Part shown: piece by piece, positions 15,552-23,196 of the stretch
How positions within the stretch are numbered: the first letter of the stretch is position 1
How the letters are laid out: each line of letters opens with the position of its first letter
NCBI RefSeq assembly: GCF_000221185.1
Contig: NC_015865.1
Span: forward strand, 1,488,001-1,552,000
Origin: Thermococcus sp. 4557
GTDB taxonomy: Archaea; Methanobacteriota_B; Thermococci; Thermococcales; Thermococcaceae
Reading direction: 5' to 3'
DNA: 64,000 nt
Made by a program: the position numbers and the translations under genes
Notes under the pieces: model-generated
What the model was told of the DNA's origin: nothing
Database searches by the model: none
What the model saw: only the letters and a program-made list of their open reading frames with translations

Positions 15552-16112
15552 ATGGAGGACGCGAAAGCCCGGCTCATAGACATGTTCTTCACCGAGGAGG
15601 CCATCCTCTTCGGTCGCTTCGTTCTCACCTCCGGCAGGGAGAGCGACTACTACATCAACGTCAAGAAGCTCTCTACTAATCCAGGGGCGTTGAGGATAAT
15701 CGCGAGGCTGATGGCGGAGAGGGCCAAGGCCCTTGGCATCGAGTTCGACCGCGTCGCCGGCCCGGAGCTTGGAGCTGTGCCGATAGCGACGGCCCTGTCT
15801 CTGGAAACCGAAAAGCCCCTCGTAATCGTCAGGAAAAAGCCCAAGGGACACGGCACCGGAAGCCAGATCGAGGGGGAGGTGAAGCCCGGCGAGAGGATTT
15901 TCCTGGTCGAGGACGTGACGACCACCGGCGGGAGCGTCCTGCGCGCGGCCGAGGTTCTGGAGAAGGCCGGGGCAGAGATAGTCGCCATAAGCGTGGTGGT
16001 CGACAGGGAGGAAGGAGCCGGCGAGAGAATCGGGGAGAGGTACAGGTTCATACCCCTGGTCACGGTTTCAGAGCTTTTTGCCCGCAGGAACTCGACCGGA
16101 GCGGAGGAATGA
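15552..16112 (+). CDS. pyrE: orotate phosphoribosyltransferase
   Basis: Converts orotate and PRPP to OMP in pyrimidine synthesis. The 186-residue protein has the PRPP-binding motif [12 protein letters not shown] and the flexible catalytic loop [13 protein letters not shown] 15552 is preferred with AAGGTG as ribosome site; GTG at 15543 would add three residues. A TATA-like TTTTTTAAATT lies at about 15489-15499. The other pyr genes are not in the window. The 3' end overlaps the convergent MinD-like gene by 45 nt. Confidence 0.95.
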   Translation: MEDAKARLIDMFFTEEAILFGRFVLTSGRESDYYINVKKLSTNPGALRIIARLMAERAKALGIEFDRVAGPELGAVPIATALSLETEKPLVIVRKKPKGHGTGSQIEGEVKPGERIFLVEDVTTTGGSVLRAAEVLEKAGAEIVAISVVVDREEGAGERIGERYRFIPLVTVSELFARRNSTGAEE

Positions 16113-16901
16113 AATTATCGCCTCGTAGAGCCTGTGGAGCATACCTTCATTTTTCTCCCTTCCGAATATCCAGTCGTTCAGAATGCTGCCGCTCTCGGCT
16201 ATCGCCCGCGATGCCTTGGTGTGGGGCGCGTAGTCGATGACCGGCCTCCCGTAGTTCGTCGCCTTCGGAACCCTGTGATCGAAGGGTATGACGCCGACCA
16301 CGGGCACGTCCACGCTGTACTCGAGGAAGTCGATTATATCGTCCACGCTCTGGGACGATTCCCGCACCTTGTTGAGTATCACGCCGACCTTGAGGCCGTA
16401 CGCGTCCCCCAGCGATTTAAGCTTCACGACCTCGTTCTCGATCATCCTGTGGACTGAGTGTATCGGGCAGCGCTCTATCTCCACTATTATAAGCTGGTAC
16501 TGGGCGAGCCGGAAGGTCGAGATGGTGTCGAAGGGTATGCCGACGGGGGAGTCTATTACGGTAACCCGGTATCTGGTTCCAATCTCCCGGACTATCTCTC
16601 TCAGTCTTTTCTGATCCAGGTCGATGACATCGTAAAGCTTCGAGCTGCCGGGGAGTATGTCAACACCCGTTCTGGGGTCGTGGTACACCGCCTGAACAAC
16701 CCTCATGTCGGGATTCTTCAGAAGGGTGTGGATGTTGTACTGGGGGTTGTATATCCCGAAGTGAAAGGCGAGCTTTGGGAGGTACAGGTCGCCGTCCACG
16801 ACGAGCGAGCGGTAGCCCCTCCGCGAGAAGTACGTGCTCAGGTTTGCGCTCATCGTTGTTTTCCCCGCCCCTCCCCTCCCGGTGATGACTATTGATACCA
16901 T
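16068..16901 (-). CDS. MinD/ParA-family ATPase
   Basis: 277-residue P-loop ATPase of the SIMIBI class. The deviant Walker A reads GRGGAGKTT, with Arg in the position that is the signature Lys (KGGxGKT) in most MinD/ParA proteins, and the Walker B region is VTVIDSPVG. The C-terminal segment is amphipathic and basic ([24 protein letters not shown]), which fits the membrane-targeting helix of MinD-type proteins. Role in positioning of cell structures is inferred from the family; no partner is adjacent. The Lys-to-Arg change could alter dimer-dependent ATP hydrolysis. Confidence 0.85.
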   Translation of the reverse strand: MVSIVITGRGGAGKTTMSANLSTYFSRRGYRSLVVDGDLYLPKLAFHFGIYNPQYNIHTLLKNPDMRVVQAVYHDPRTGVDILPGSSKLYDVIDLDQKRLREIVREIGTRYRVTVIDSPVGIPFDTISTFRLAQYQLIIVEIERCPIHSVHRMIENEVVKLKSLGDAYGLKVGVILNKVRESSQSVDDIIDFLEYSVDVPVVGVIPFDHRVPKATNYGRPVIDYAPHTKASRAIAESGSILNDWIFGREKNEGMLHRLYEAIISFLRSGRVPAGKKL

Positions 16902-16950
16902 TAACTAGGCCTCCCTCTGCATTAATTCCAAGAAAATTATTGAAAGGGGC

Positions 16951-17166
16951 TCAGATGTAGTCCCCTATTGTTTTGGCACGAACCATTATGGCGGCCTTGT
17001 CTTGGCCGTAGAAGACCTCAACGAGACCGTCGGATTCCAGCTCCTTCACGGTCCTGAAGACCGCGGGTGCGGGTGTTTCAAGTTCGGCGCTCAAGCTCTG
17101 GAGGGCGACGGCCCTCTTTTTTGTGGCGAGTACCTTATACACAGCATCCTTACGCCTGCCGAACAT
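16951..17166 (-). CDS. small winged-helix DNA-binding protein
   Basis: 71-residue protein consisting of one winged helix-turn-helix (MFGRRKDAVYKVLATKKRAVALQSLSAELETPAPAVFRTVKELESDGLVEVFYG). It has no sensor domain, so it would act by dimerisation or with a partner. An inverted repeat lies just upstream, over its predicted transcription start, suggesting self-regulation. The gene is divergent from the RNA methyltransferase gene and follows no operon partner. The target genes are unknown. Confidence 0.78.
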   Translation of the reverse strand: MFGRRKDAVYKVLATKKRAVALQSLSAELETPAPAVFRTVKELESDGLVEVFYGQDKAAIMVRAKTIGDYI

Positions 17167-17182
17167 CCGGTGGCACCATTAC

Positions 17183-17201
17183 TAGTTACGTCAACGAACT
17201 A
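17183..17201. promoter_or_regulatory. candidate operator of the winged-helix gene
   Basis: A perfect inverted repeat TAGTT-9 nt-AACTA lies 17-35 nt upstream of the winged-helix start codon. On the minus strand the TATA-like TTTATTTA directly overlaps its upstream arm, so a bound protein would block TBP or RNA polymerase. Autoregulation by the adjacent small regulator is the simplest reading, but the arms are short. Confidence 0.4.
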
Positions 17202-17274
17202 AATAAACCTTCCGTGAGCATGGTTGGCAGGTATCCAAGGGCAGGTTTATAAAGCGTATCGGGGAGGGGGGAGT

Positions 17275-18528
17275 ATGCGGGGAATCGTTGAGAGGCTCGA
17301 TCATGAGGGACTGGGCGTTGTACGCGTCGGGAAGAGGGAAATCCACGTTCCTTTCACGGCACCCGGCGACGTTGTTGAAGTGAGGAAATGGCGGAAGAGA
17401 AAGCGAAAGCTAATTGCCACCGATTTTGAGGTCGTGGAGCCCTCCACCGGCAGAGTGGACCCTGTGTGTCCCAGCTTTGGGGTCTGCGGTGGGTGCCTTC
17501 TCCAGCACATCCCCTACGAGAGACAGGTTGAGTTCAAGGCTGAGAAGCTCTCGGCCCTTCTTGGTATGGACGTCGAAGTTATTCCCTCGCCCGTGATTTA
17601 CGGTCATAGAAACCGCATCGATGTTGTCGTTTCGACAAACGGAATTGGGTTCAGGAGGCGCGGCACGTGGTGGGACGCGGTTGACATCGGGTGGTGCCCC
17701 GTCTTCGGCGAATCCAGCCGGAGGGTTCTCCGCTCCCTGAGGGAGTTTATAGAGGACCATGCGCCCAGTCTGTACGAGATACGGAAGAACGAAGGTTTTC
17801 TGCGCTACATCGTCATCCGCGAGGGCAAGTTCACGGGCGAGCTGATGGTGAACCTCGTCACTTCGGAGGGCAGTCTCCCCGACTCCTTCCCCGACTATTT
17901 TGACTACGCGGACTCGGTGTACTGGAGTGTGAACAGGACCCCGAGCGACGTCTCCTACGGGGAGATAGAGCGCTTCTGGGGCAGCGAGTTCATACGGGAG
18001 CGGCTCGACGACGTTACCTACCTGATACATCCAAACAGCTTCTTCCAGACGAACAGCCATCAGGCGGTCACCCTGGTGCGCAGGGTGGCGGAGCTCGTTG
18101 ACGGGGAGAGGGTTCTTGACCTCTACTCCGGCGTGGGAACCTTCGGCATCTACCTGGCCAAGAGGGGATTCTCCGTTGAGGGAATCGAGGTAAATCCCTT
18201 CGCGGTGGGGATGGCCAACAGAAACGCCGAGCTCAACGGCGTTGACGCCGCGTTCAAGGTGGGGCAGGACAAGGATGTCGAAAATCTTTCGGAATACGAT
18301 ACGGTAATAGTTGATCCGCCAAGGGCGGGATTGCATCCCAAACTGATAAGGAAAATCTTAAAAGACAAACCGCAAAGCATCGTTTACGTCTCCTGCAATC
18401 CGAAGACCCTCCGGGCCAACCTCGACGAACTGGCAGGGGTTTACTCTCTAGAGACCGCGGTGGGAATCGATATGTTCCCACACACACCCCACGTGGAGAC
18501 GGTTGTCAAACTTAAACTTGGGGTTTAG
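17275..18528 (+). CDS. RlmD/TrmA-type 5-methyluridine RNA methyltransferase
   Basis: SAM-dependent enzyme forming m5U in rRNA or tRNA. The order is an N-terminal TRAM-like OB domain (1-55), a 4Fe-4S ligand set Cys65, Cys71, Cys74 and Cys141, and a Rossmann methyltransferase domain (VLDLYSGVGTFG; VIVDPPRAG) with the catalytic cysteine in YVSCNPKTL. The 417-residue length is normal. Thermococcales carry RumA-type paralogues acquired from bacteria, one for tRNA U54 and one for 23S rRNA; sequence alone does not tell me which this is. ATG 17275 follows GGGGAGGGGGGAG; the TATA box TTTATAAAG is near 17246-17254. Confidence 0.9.
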   Translation: MRGIVERLDHEGLGVVRVGKREIHVPFTAPGDVVEVRKWRKRKRKLIATDFEVVEPSTGRVDPVCPSFGVCGGCLLQHIPYERQVEFKAEKLSALLGMDVEVIPSPVIYGHRNRIDVVVSTNGIGFRRRGTWWDAVDIGWCPVFGESSRRVLRSLREFIEDHAPSLYEIRKNEGFLRYIVIREGKFTGELMVNLVTSEGSLPDSFPDYFDYADSVYWSVNRTPSDVSYGEIERFWGSEFIRERLDDVTYLIHPNSFFQTNSHQAVTLVRRVAELVDGERVLDLYSGVGTFGIYLAKRGFSVEGIEVNPFAVGMANRNAELNGVDAAFKVGQDKDVENLSEYDTVIVDPPRAGLHPKLIRKILKDKPQSIVYVSCNPKTLRANLDELAGVYSLETAVGIDMFPHTPHVETVVKLKLGV

Positions 18529-18596
18529 TTTTAGAACCCCTGGGTTCAAAAACTTAATATACTTGGTCAGCATAGAGGTAAACAGAGGTGGTAAAA

Positions 18597-19022
18597 ATGC
18601 TTGACGAGAGAGATAACATCATAATCGAGATGCTCACCAAGGATGCCCGCACTCCGTTCACGGAGATAGCGAAGGTTCTGGGCATTAGTGAGACCGCAGT
18701 AAGGAAGCGCGTAAAGGCCCTGGAGGAGGCGGGGGTTATAAAGCAGTACACCGTCGTCGTTGACCCATCGAAGCTGGGCTACAACCTGGTCAGCCTCACG
18801 GGCGTTGACACGCTGCCCGAGAAGATATTTGACGTTGCCGAGAAGCTCAAGGAGTTCGATTTCGTGAGGGAGGTTTACCTGACCAGCGGCGACCACATGA
18901 TAATGGCCGAGGTCTGGGCCAGGGACGGGGAGGACCTGTCCGACATAATCTCCAACAAGATAGGCAGGCTTGATGGCGTCACCAAGGTCTGCCCCGCGAT
19001 AATCTTGGAGAAGCTTAAGTGA
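18597..19022 (+). CDS. Lrp/AsnC family transcriptional regulator
   Basis: 141-residue feast/famine regulatory protein. Residues 1-55 form the helix-turn-helix ([41 protein letters not shown]), and residues 65-140 form the RAM ligand-binding domain ([20 protein letters not shown]…). Members bind amino acids and assemble into octamers or discs on DNA. GAGGTG at 18585-18590 supports ATG 18597 over the in-frame GTG at 18588. The promoter TTAATATAC lies near 18554-18562. It stands alone, so targets cannot be read from context. Confidence 0.93.
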   Translation: MLDERDNIIIEMLTKDARTPFTEIAKVLGISETAVRKRVKALEEAGVIKQYTVVVDPSKLGYNLVSLTGVDTLPEKIFDVAEKLKEFDFVREVYLTSGDHMIMAEVWARDGEDLSDIISNKIGRLDGVTKVCPAIILEKLK

Positions 19023-19039
19023 GCACGCCCCCGGCGTGC
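19023..19039 (+). terminator. hairpin with T-tracts after the Lrp gene
   Basis: A perfect 7-bp stem GCACGCC/GGCGTGC with a 3-nt loop begins right after the TGA of the Lrp gene. It is followed by T-rich tracts (GATTTTT near 19048 and GGTTTTTTA near 19059). This is a plausible transcription terminator. The remaining bases to 19283 show no gene: a 76-codon open frame there has no ribosome site and odd composition. Confidence 0.5.
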
Positions 19040-19283
19040 ATTCCTCTGATTTTTGCTGGTTTTTTATGGGATTCGGTCGAAAAAGCTAGTTCTTGGTGGG
19101 AACGTCTTTGACTGCAGAGTTTTCTCCAAATCGGCGTCCGAAGGTGCTCAAAAACAAAAAACACTCCCAAAAACAGGCAAGTTAAAAGTGCAAACCTCAC
19201 CCGAAACGCCCTCTCAAAAAGCATGCACTCTACGACAAAAGCCCGGGAGAACAGTCAGAAACATTCCGCCAGAAAAGTTTTAA

Positions 19284-19424
19284 TGGTGGGGGCACGGGGA
19301 TTTGAACCCCGGTCCGCGGGTTTCTCCGGGTCAGAGCTCCAAAGGCTCATCCCCAAATCAGCAAACCCGCAAGTCCTCATACCTCTGGAGCCCGCGATGA
19401 TGGACCAGGCTACACCATGCCCCC
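19284..19424 (-). tRNA. tRNA-Trp (CCA) with intron
   Basis: The mature tRNA folds from two exons, 19424-19385 and 19321-19284. The acceptor is GGGGGCA/TGCCCCC, the anticodon stem GCGGG/CCCGC, the loop CTCCAGA with anticodon CCA (19388-19386), and the T arm CGGGG-TTCAAAT-CCCCG. CCA is encoded. The intron is inserted between positions 37 and 38. A canonical bulge-helix-bulge forms: central helix CTCC/GGAG, with 3-nt bulges AGA and AAA that carry the splice sites. A TATA box (ACTTATAAACC) lies about 35 nt upstream. Confidence 0.95.
19322..19384 (-). ncRNA. box C/D guide RNA within the tRNA-Trp intron
   Basis: The 63-nt intron contains, in order, box C (ATGAGGA), box D' (CTGA), box C' (GGATGAG) and box D (CTGA). 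The guide before box D (TTTGGAGCT) pairs with GGCTCCA of the 5' exon and, by the fifth-nucleotide rule, places 2'-O-methylation on C34. The guide before D' (GCGGGTTT) pairs across the 3' splice site with AAACCCGC and selects nucleotide 39, a C here. This agrees with the known Haloferax/Pyrococcus pre-tRNA-Trp system, where C34 and U39 are modified. Confidence 0.9.
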
Positions 19425-19518
19425 GTCCAGCTTAACCTTAGCGGGAGTAGGTTTATAAGTTTTATGATTGGCGGAAGTTTTATTAACTTTGGCTTACAAA
19501 AATATTACGGTGATTGCC

Positions 19519-19755
19519 ATGGAGGAGCCAGTGGTTATTGGAAAGGATAAGTTCAAGATAAGCGACGACGAGACAGCCAGGAGGGAGCTCCGCATAATCA
19601 AGGTCAGCGACGACGTGATTCAGGTTCAGGAAGAGGTTCACGGCATCATAGCCCTCGTCGGGGCGAGCTCCAGCGTCAACATCAAGAAGGAGGAGCTCAA
19701 GAACCTCATCAAGGTGGCCAGGGAGGAGTTCGGCTGGACCGATATCTGCGAGTGA
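19519..19755 (+). CDS. hypothetical small conserved protein
   Basis: 78-residue alpha/beta protein, likely cytoplasmic (VVIGKDKFKISDDETARRELRIIKVSDDVIQVQEEVHGIIALVGASSSVNIKKEELKNLIKVAREEFGW). No motif or family is recognised. ATG 19519 is chosen because CGGTGATTGCC precedes it; a longer frame from 19468 would begin inside the promoter. It is divergent from tRNA-Trp, each with its own TATA element (GTTTTATTAAC on this side). Confidence 0.7.
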   Translation: MEEPVVIGKDKFKISDDETARRELRIIKVSDDVIQVQEEVHGIIALVGASSSVNIKKEELKNLIKVAREEFGWTDICE

Positions 19756-19813
19756 GTCCCTTTCGTTTTGCTCCCGCGCCCTTAGACTCCCCGAATTTTG
19801 ACTCCTTTTTGTG

Positions 19814-19830
19814 TATCATCGACGGTGATA
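19814..19830. promoter_or_regulatory. TGM operator upstream of the FBP aldolase/phosphatase promoter
   Basis: TATCAT-CGACG-GTGATA differs by one base from the Thermococcales-glycolytic motif TATCAC-N5-GTGATA bound by Tgr/TrmBL1. It lies just upstream of the TATA element GTTTTATAAG (19836-19845). In Thermococcus, this placement makes the regulator an activator of gluconeogenic genes when sugars are absent. Confidence 0.85.
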
Positions 19831-19878
19831 TTAACGTTTTATAAGCATAAAAGTGGTTAAAGCTATCGGTGGTTGCCA

Positions 19879-21006
19879 ATGGCAGTTGGAGAAAAGATAA
19901 CCCTCAGCGTGATCAAGGCAGACATCGGCGGCTGGCCGGGGCACTCGAGGGTGCACCCGCAGCTCGTCGAGACGGCCGAGGAAGTCCTCTCAAAGGCCGT
20001 CGAGGACGGAACCATCATCGACTTCTACGTCGCCACCTGCGGCGATGACCTTCAGCTCATCATGACCCACAGGAAGGGCGTTGACAGCTCCGAGATACAC
20101 GGCCTGGCCTGGAAGGCCTTCGAGGAGGCCACCAAGGTTGCCAAGGAGCTCGGCCTCTACGGTGCCGGTCAGGACCTCCTCAAGGACGCCTTCAGCGGCA
20201 ACATCCGTGGAATGGGTCCCGGAATAGCCGAGATGGAGATAACCCTCAGGAAGAGCGAGCCCGTTGTCACGTTCCACATGGACAAGACCGAGCCTGGGGC
20301 ATTCAACCTGCCGATATTCAGGATGTTTGCCGACCCGTTCAACACCGCTGGCCTCGTCATCGACCCGAACATGCACATGGGCTTCCGCTTCGAGGTCTGG
20401 GACATAAAGGAGCACAAGCGCGTGATCCTCAACACCCCGGAGGAAGTCTACGACCTCCTCGCCCTCATCGGTGCCAAGAGCCGCTATGTCATCAAGCGCG
20501 TCTTCCCGAAGGAGGGCCACAAGATATCCAAGGACGAGCCGGTCGCGGTTGTGAGCACCGAGAAGCTCTTCGAGATAGCCGGTGAGTACATCGGAAAGGA
20601 CGACCCAGTCGCGATAGTCCGCGCCCAGAGCGGACTGCCTGCCCTCGGTGAGGTCCTCGAGCCCTTCGCCTTCCCGCACCTGGTCAGCGGCTGGATGAGG
20701 GGTTCCCACAACGGCCCGATAATGCCGGTTCCGATGCACCAGGCCAACCCGACCAGGTTCGACGGTCCTCCAAGGGTCGTTGCCCTCGGCTGGCAGATAA
20801 GCCCAGAAGGAAAGCTCGTTGGCCCGGTTGACCTCTTCGACGACCCGGCCTTCGACGGCGCCAGGCAGAAGGCCGTTGAGGTCGCCGAGTACATGCGCAG
20901 GCACGGTCCGTTCGAGCCCCACAGGCTCCCGATGGAGGATATGGAGTACACCACCCTTCCGGGCGTCCTCAAGAGGCTCGAGGAGAGGTTCGAGAAGATC
21001 GAGTGA
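19879..21006 (+). CDS. fbp: fructose-1,6-bisphosphate aldolase/phosphatase (archaeal type V)
   Basis: Bifunctional gluconeogenic enzyme that condenses DHAP and glyceraldehyde-3-phosphate and then dephosphorylates FBP to fructose-6-phosphate. The 375-residue length and sequence (start MAVGEKITLSVIKADIGGWPGHSRVHP; ATCGDDLQL; HMDKTEPGAFN; GSHNGPIMPVP) are the class V FBPase pattern with its Mg-binding Asp and Gln residues. The ATG has GGTGGTTGCC upstream. The next gene downstream on the same strand is GAPOR, which works in the opposite (glycolytic) direction and has its own promoter. Confidence 0.97.
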   Translation: MAVGEKITLSVIKADIGGWPGHSRVHPQLVETAEEVLSKAVEDGTIIDFYVATCGDDLQLIMTHRKGVDSSEIHGLAWKAFEEATKVAKELGLYGAGQDLLKDAFSGNIRGMGPGIAEMEITLRKSEPVVTFHMDKTEPGAFNLPIFRMFADPFNTAGLVIDPNMHMGFRFEVWDIKEHKRVILNTPEEVYDLLALIGAKSRYVIKRVFPKEGHKISKDEPVAVVSTEKLFEIAGEYIGKDDPVAIVRAQSGLPALGEVLEPFAFPHLVSGWMRGSHNGPIMPVPMHQANPTRFDGPPRVVALGWQISPEGKLVGPVDLFDDPAFDGARQKAVEVAEYMRRHGPFEPHRLPMEDMEYTTLPGVLKRLEERFEKIE

Positions 21007-21138
21007 TCCCCCGTCTTCTTTTTCTCCTTTGGTTTCCGCAGCGTTCCTTGCAATGGGATTGCTAAAGGTTTTTATAACCTCCCGCCCAACTTTCTTGATA
21101 TGCCCATCGGAAGCCTTAAATATTCTTCAGCCCAAAAC

Positions 21139-21155
21139 TAACACTCGGAGTGATA
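21139..21155. promoter_or_regulatory. TGM operator downstream of the GAPOR promoter
   Basis: TAACAC-TCGGA-GTGATA matches the TGM consensus with one mismatch. It lies 17-33 nt before the GAPOR ATG and downstream of the TATA-like TTAAATATTC (about 21116-21125), over the expected transcription start. This is the repressing arrangement known for glycolytic genes. A second TATA-like TTTTTATAACC at about 21071-21081 may be a distal promoter. Confidence 0.8.
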
Positions 21156-21171
21156 CAAAGGGGTGGGAGTC

Positions 21172-23130
21172 ATGAAGTTCACAGTTCTCAGGCTCAATCT
21201 GGACGAGAAGAAGGTGGAGAGTGAGGAGCTGGAGAGGAACGGGATATACGGGGTCATAGACTACGGCATAGAGATTCACGAGAACCTCGAAACCTACAAG
21301 GTTGAGCCATACGACCCCAAGAACGTCGTTATCATGGGTATGGGGCCCTTCTCAGGCTCGACCCTGCCCGGGGCCCACAGGCTCATGTTCTTCTTCCGCT
21401 CACCGCTCTACGGAACGCTCTTCCCCTCCGCAATGGGCGGTGCCGCTTATGCCTTCAAGAACGTCGGCGTTGATTTCGTGACCTTCGAGGGCAAGGCCGA
21501 GAAGCCCGTCGTGGTTCTCCTCTACAACGACGGCGAGAGCGTAAGGGTTGAACTCCACGAGATCGAGCTTGAGAAGGTCGTTGAAATCTGGAGGGGCTAC
21601 AAGGATGAGGAAGGAGTCTATGCCCTCACGCAGTACCTCATCGATACATTTGGCGATAAGTTCGACTTCGAGTACCGCATAGCAGTCGTCGGCCCCTCCG
21701 CCCTAAACACCAACTACGGCGCAATATTCTCCCAGGCCCTCAGGAAGGGAGAGAGGCTCGTAGGCAGCGAGGACTGGGCCGCCCGCGGAGGCTCAGGAAG
21801 CGTTCTCCTCCGTGCCCACAACGTCGTTGGAATTATCTTCGGCGGAAAGCCGAGGAGGAGAACCTTCCCGGGCGAGGACATCTCATCGTTTAGAACCGCC
21901 AAGGGCATCGTCGAGGGCGTCCACAAGAAGCCCTACAACGAGATAATAGCCGAGAAGACGACCAAATACCGCTTCAACCCCAAGCTCAACACCGGCGGAA
22001 CCTTCGGCGGCAACTACCCGGCCGAGGGGGACTTCGTTCCGATACTCAACTGGCAGATGCCCTACATTCCGAAGGAGGAGCGCATAAGGATTCACGAGAA
22101 CATAATGAAGCACTACTGGGAGCCCTTCAACGAAGAGGCTATAAAGCCGAAGAACTGGACGACCTGCGGCGAGCCGTGCCCGGTGGTCTGCAAGAAGTAC
22201 CGTCGCGGCCACCACGTCGAGTACGAGCCCTACGAGGCCAACGGTCCGCTCAGCGGGAGCATAAGTCTGAGGGCCAGCGACGTAAGCGTTCACGCCGCCG
22301 ATGCGATGGGCTTCGACGCCATAGAGTTCGGTGGAACCGCAGCGTGGGTCCTTGAGCTCGTCCACCGCGGTCTGCTCAAGCCGGAGGAAGTGGGCATAAG
22401 TGGAAAGCCCGAGTTCACGAAGGAGGCACTCCTCGAGAGGCCGGTGGAGGCGAGCGAGGTCAACGCGAAGCTCGTGGCGGAGCTGGCCCACCGCGTCGCC
22501 TTCGGCGAGAACGAGATAGCAAGGATAATCGGCCTCGGCAAGAGGAAGGCGAGCGTAATCTTCGACGAGCGCTTTAAGGACAGGCTCAAGTACGGCGAGA
22601 GCTTCAAGGATTACGGCGTCTTCGTTCCGCTCGGCGAGAACGGCGAGATGACGCCGACGATGTACTGGGCGATAGGCAACTACATACCGCTCCCGATTCA
22701 GGGAAGATACTGGACGTTCTACCAGTTCGGCGTCTTCCTTGAGCCGGAGGAGCTCGCGCAGAAGATAATCGCCTCGGCCCTCTGGGAGTTCTGGTACGAC
22801 AACGTCGGCTGGTGCCGCTTCCACAGGGGATGGATGAAGCCCGTCCTCAGGGCGCTCTTCATGGACACCTACGGGGAGAACGTTGACATGGAGGAGCACG
22901 CCAGGAAGCAGCTCAAGAGGCTCATCGAGTACGCGAGAAAGGCCGGCTACGCCCCGGCATTCTGGGACTCGATGCGCGTTATAGACCTCGTCGCCGCCGG
23001 AAGCGAGGAGTTCGGCAACGAGCGCTGGGCCGAGAGGTTCAGGGTCGACAAGGTCGGAACGGCAAAGGAGTACCTTAGCAGGGTCTTGGAGGCCTACAGC
23101 GAGATTCTGGGAGTGGAGTGGAGGCTGTGA
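21172..23130 (+). CDS. gor: glyceraldehyde-3-phosphate:ferredoxin oxidoreductase (GAPOR)
   Basis: Tungsten/molybdenum-pterin enzyme of the AOR family that oxidises glyceraldehyde-3-phosphate to 3-phosphoglycerate with ferredoxin, the key step of the archaeal modified Embden-Meyerhof pathway. The 652-residue length is that of GAPOR, longer than AOR/FOR. The cluster region CGEPCPVVCKKY supplies three of the four 4Fe-4S cysteines. ATG 21172 follows GGGGTGGGAG. Assignment as GAPOR, rather than another AOR paralogue, rests on the sequence, the TGM element and the FBPase neighbour. Confidence 0.94.
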   Translation: MKFTVLRLNLDEKKVESEELERNGIYGVIDYGIEIHENLETYKVEPYDPKNVVIMGMGPFSGSTLPGAHRLMFFFRSPLYGTLFPSAMGGAAYAFKNVGVDFVTFEGKAEKPVVVLLYNDGESVRVELHEIELEKVVEIWRGYKDEEGVYALTQYLIDTFGDKFDFEYRIAVVGPSALNTNYGAIFSQALRKGERLVGSEDWAARGGSGSVLLRAHNVVGIIFGGKPRRRTFPGEDISSFRTAKGIVEGVHKKPYNEIIAEKTTKYRFNPKLNTGGTFGGNYPAEGDFVPILNWQMPYIPKEERIRIHENIMKHYWEPFNEEAIKPKNWTTCGEPCPVVCKKYRRGHHVEYEPYEANGPLSGSISLRASDVSVHAADAMGFDAIEFGGTAAWVLELVHRGLLKPEEVGISGKPEFTKEALLERPVEASEVNAKLVAELAHRVAFGENEIARIIGLGKRKASVIFDERFKDRLKYGESFKDYGVFVPLGENGEMTPTMYWAIGNYIPLPIQGRYWTFYQFGVFLEPEELAQKIIASALWEFWYDNVGWCRFHRGWMKPVLRALFMDTYGENVDMEEHARKQLKRLIEYARKAGYAPAFWDSMRVIDLVAAGSEEFGNERWAERFRVDKVGTAKEYLSRVLEAYSEILGVEWRL

Positions 23131-23196
23131 GTTTTTTCTTCCTTCTGGGAACAACCCTTATATTCTCCTCTTTCCTCAGGTTCTCAGGTGAGAAAA

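Noticed and set aside
17183-17201. SurR binding site (GTT-N3-AAC) at the winged-helix promoter
   Set aside because: The GTT and AAC here are 5 nt apart, not 3, and the extended GTT is not in register.
19053-19283. 76-codon open frame between the Lrp gene and tRNA-Trp
   Set aside because: No ribosome site, composition rich in Lys/Gln/Thr unlike neighbours, and it runs up to the tRNA 3' end; treated as non-coding.
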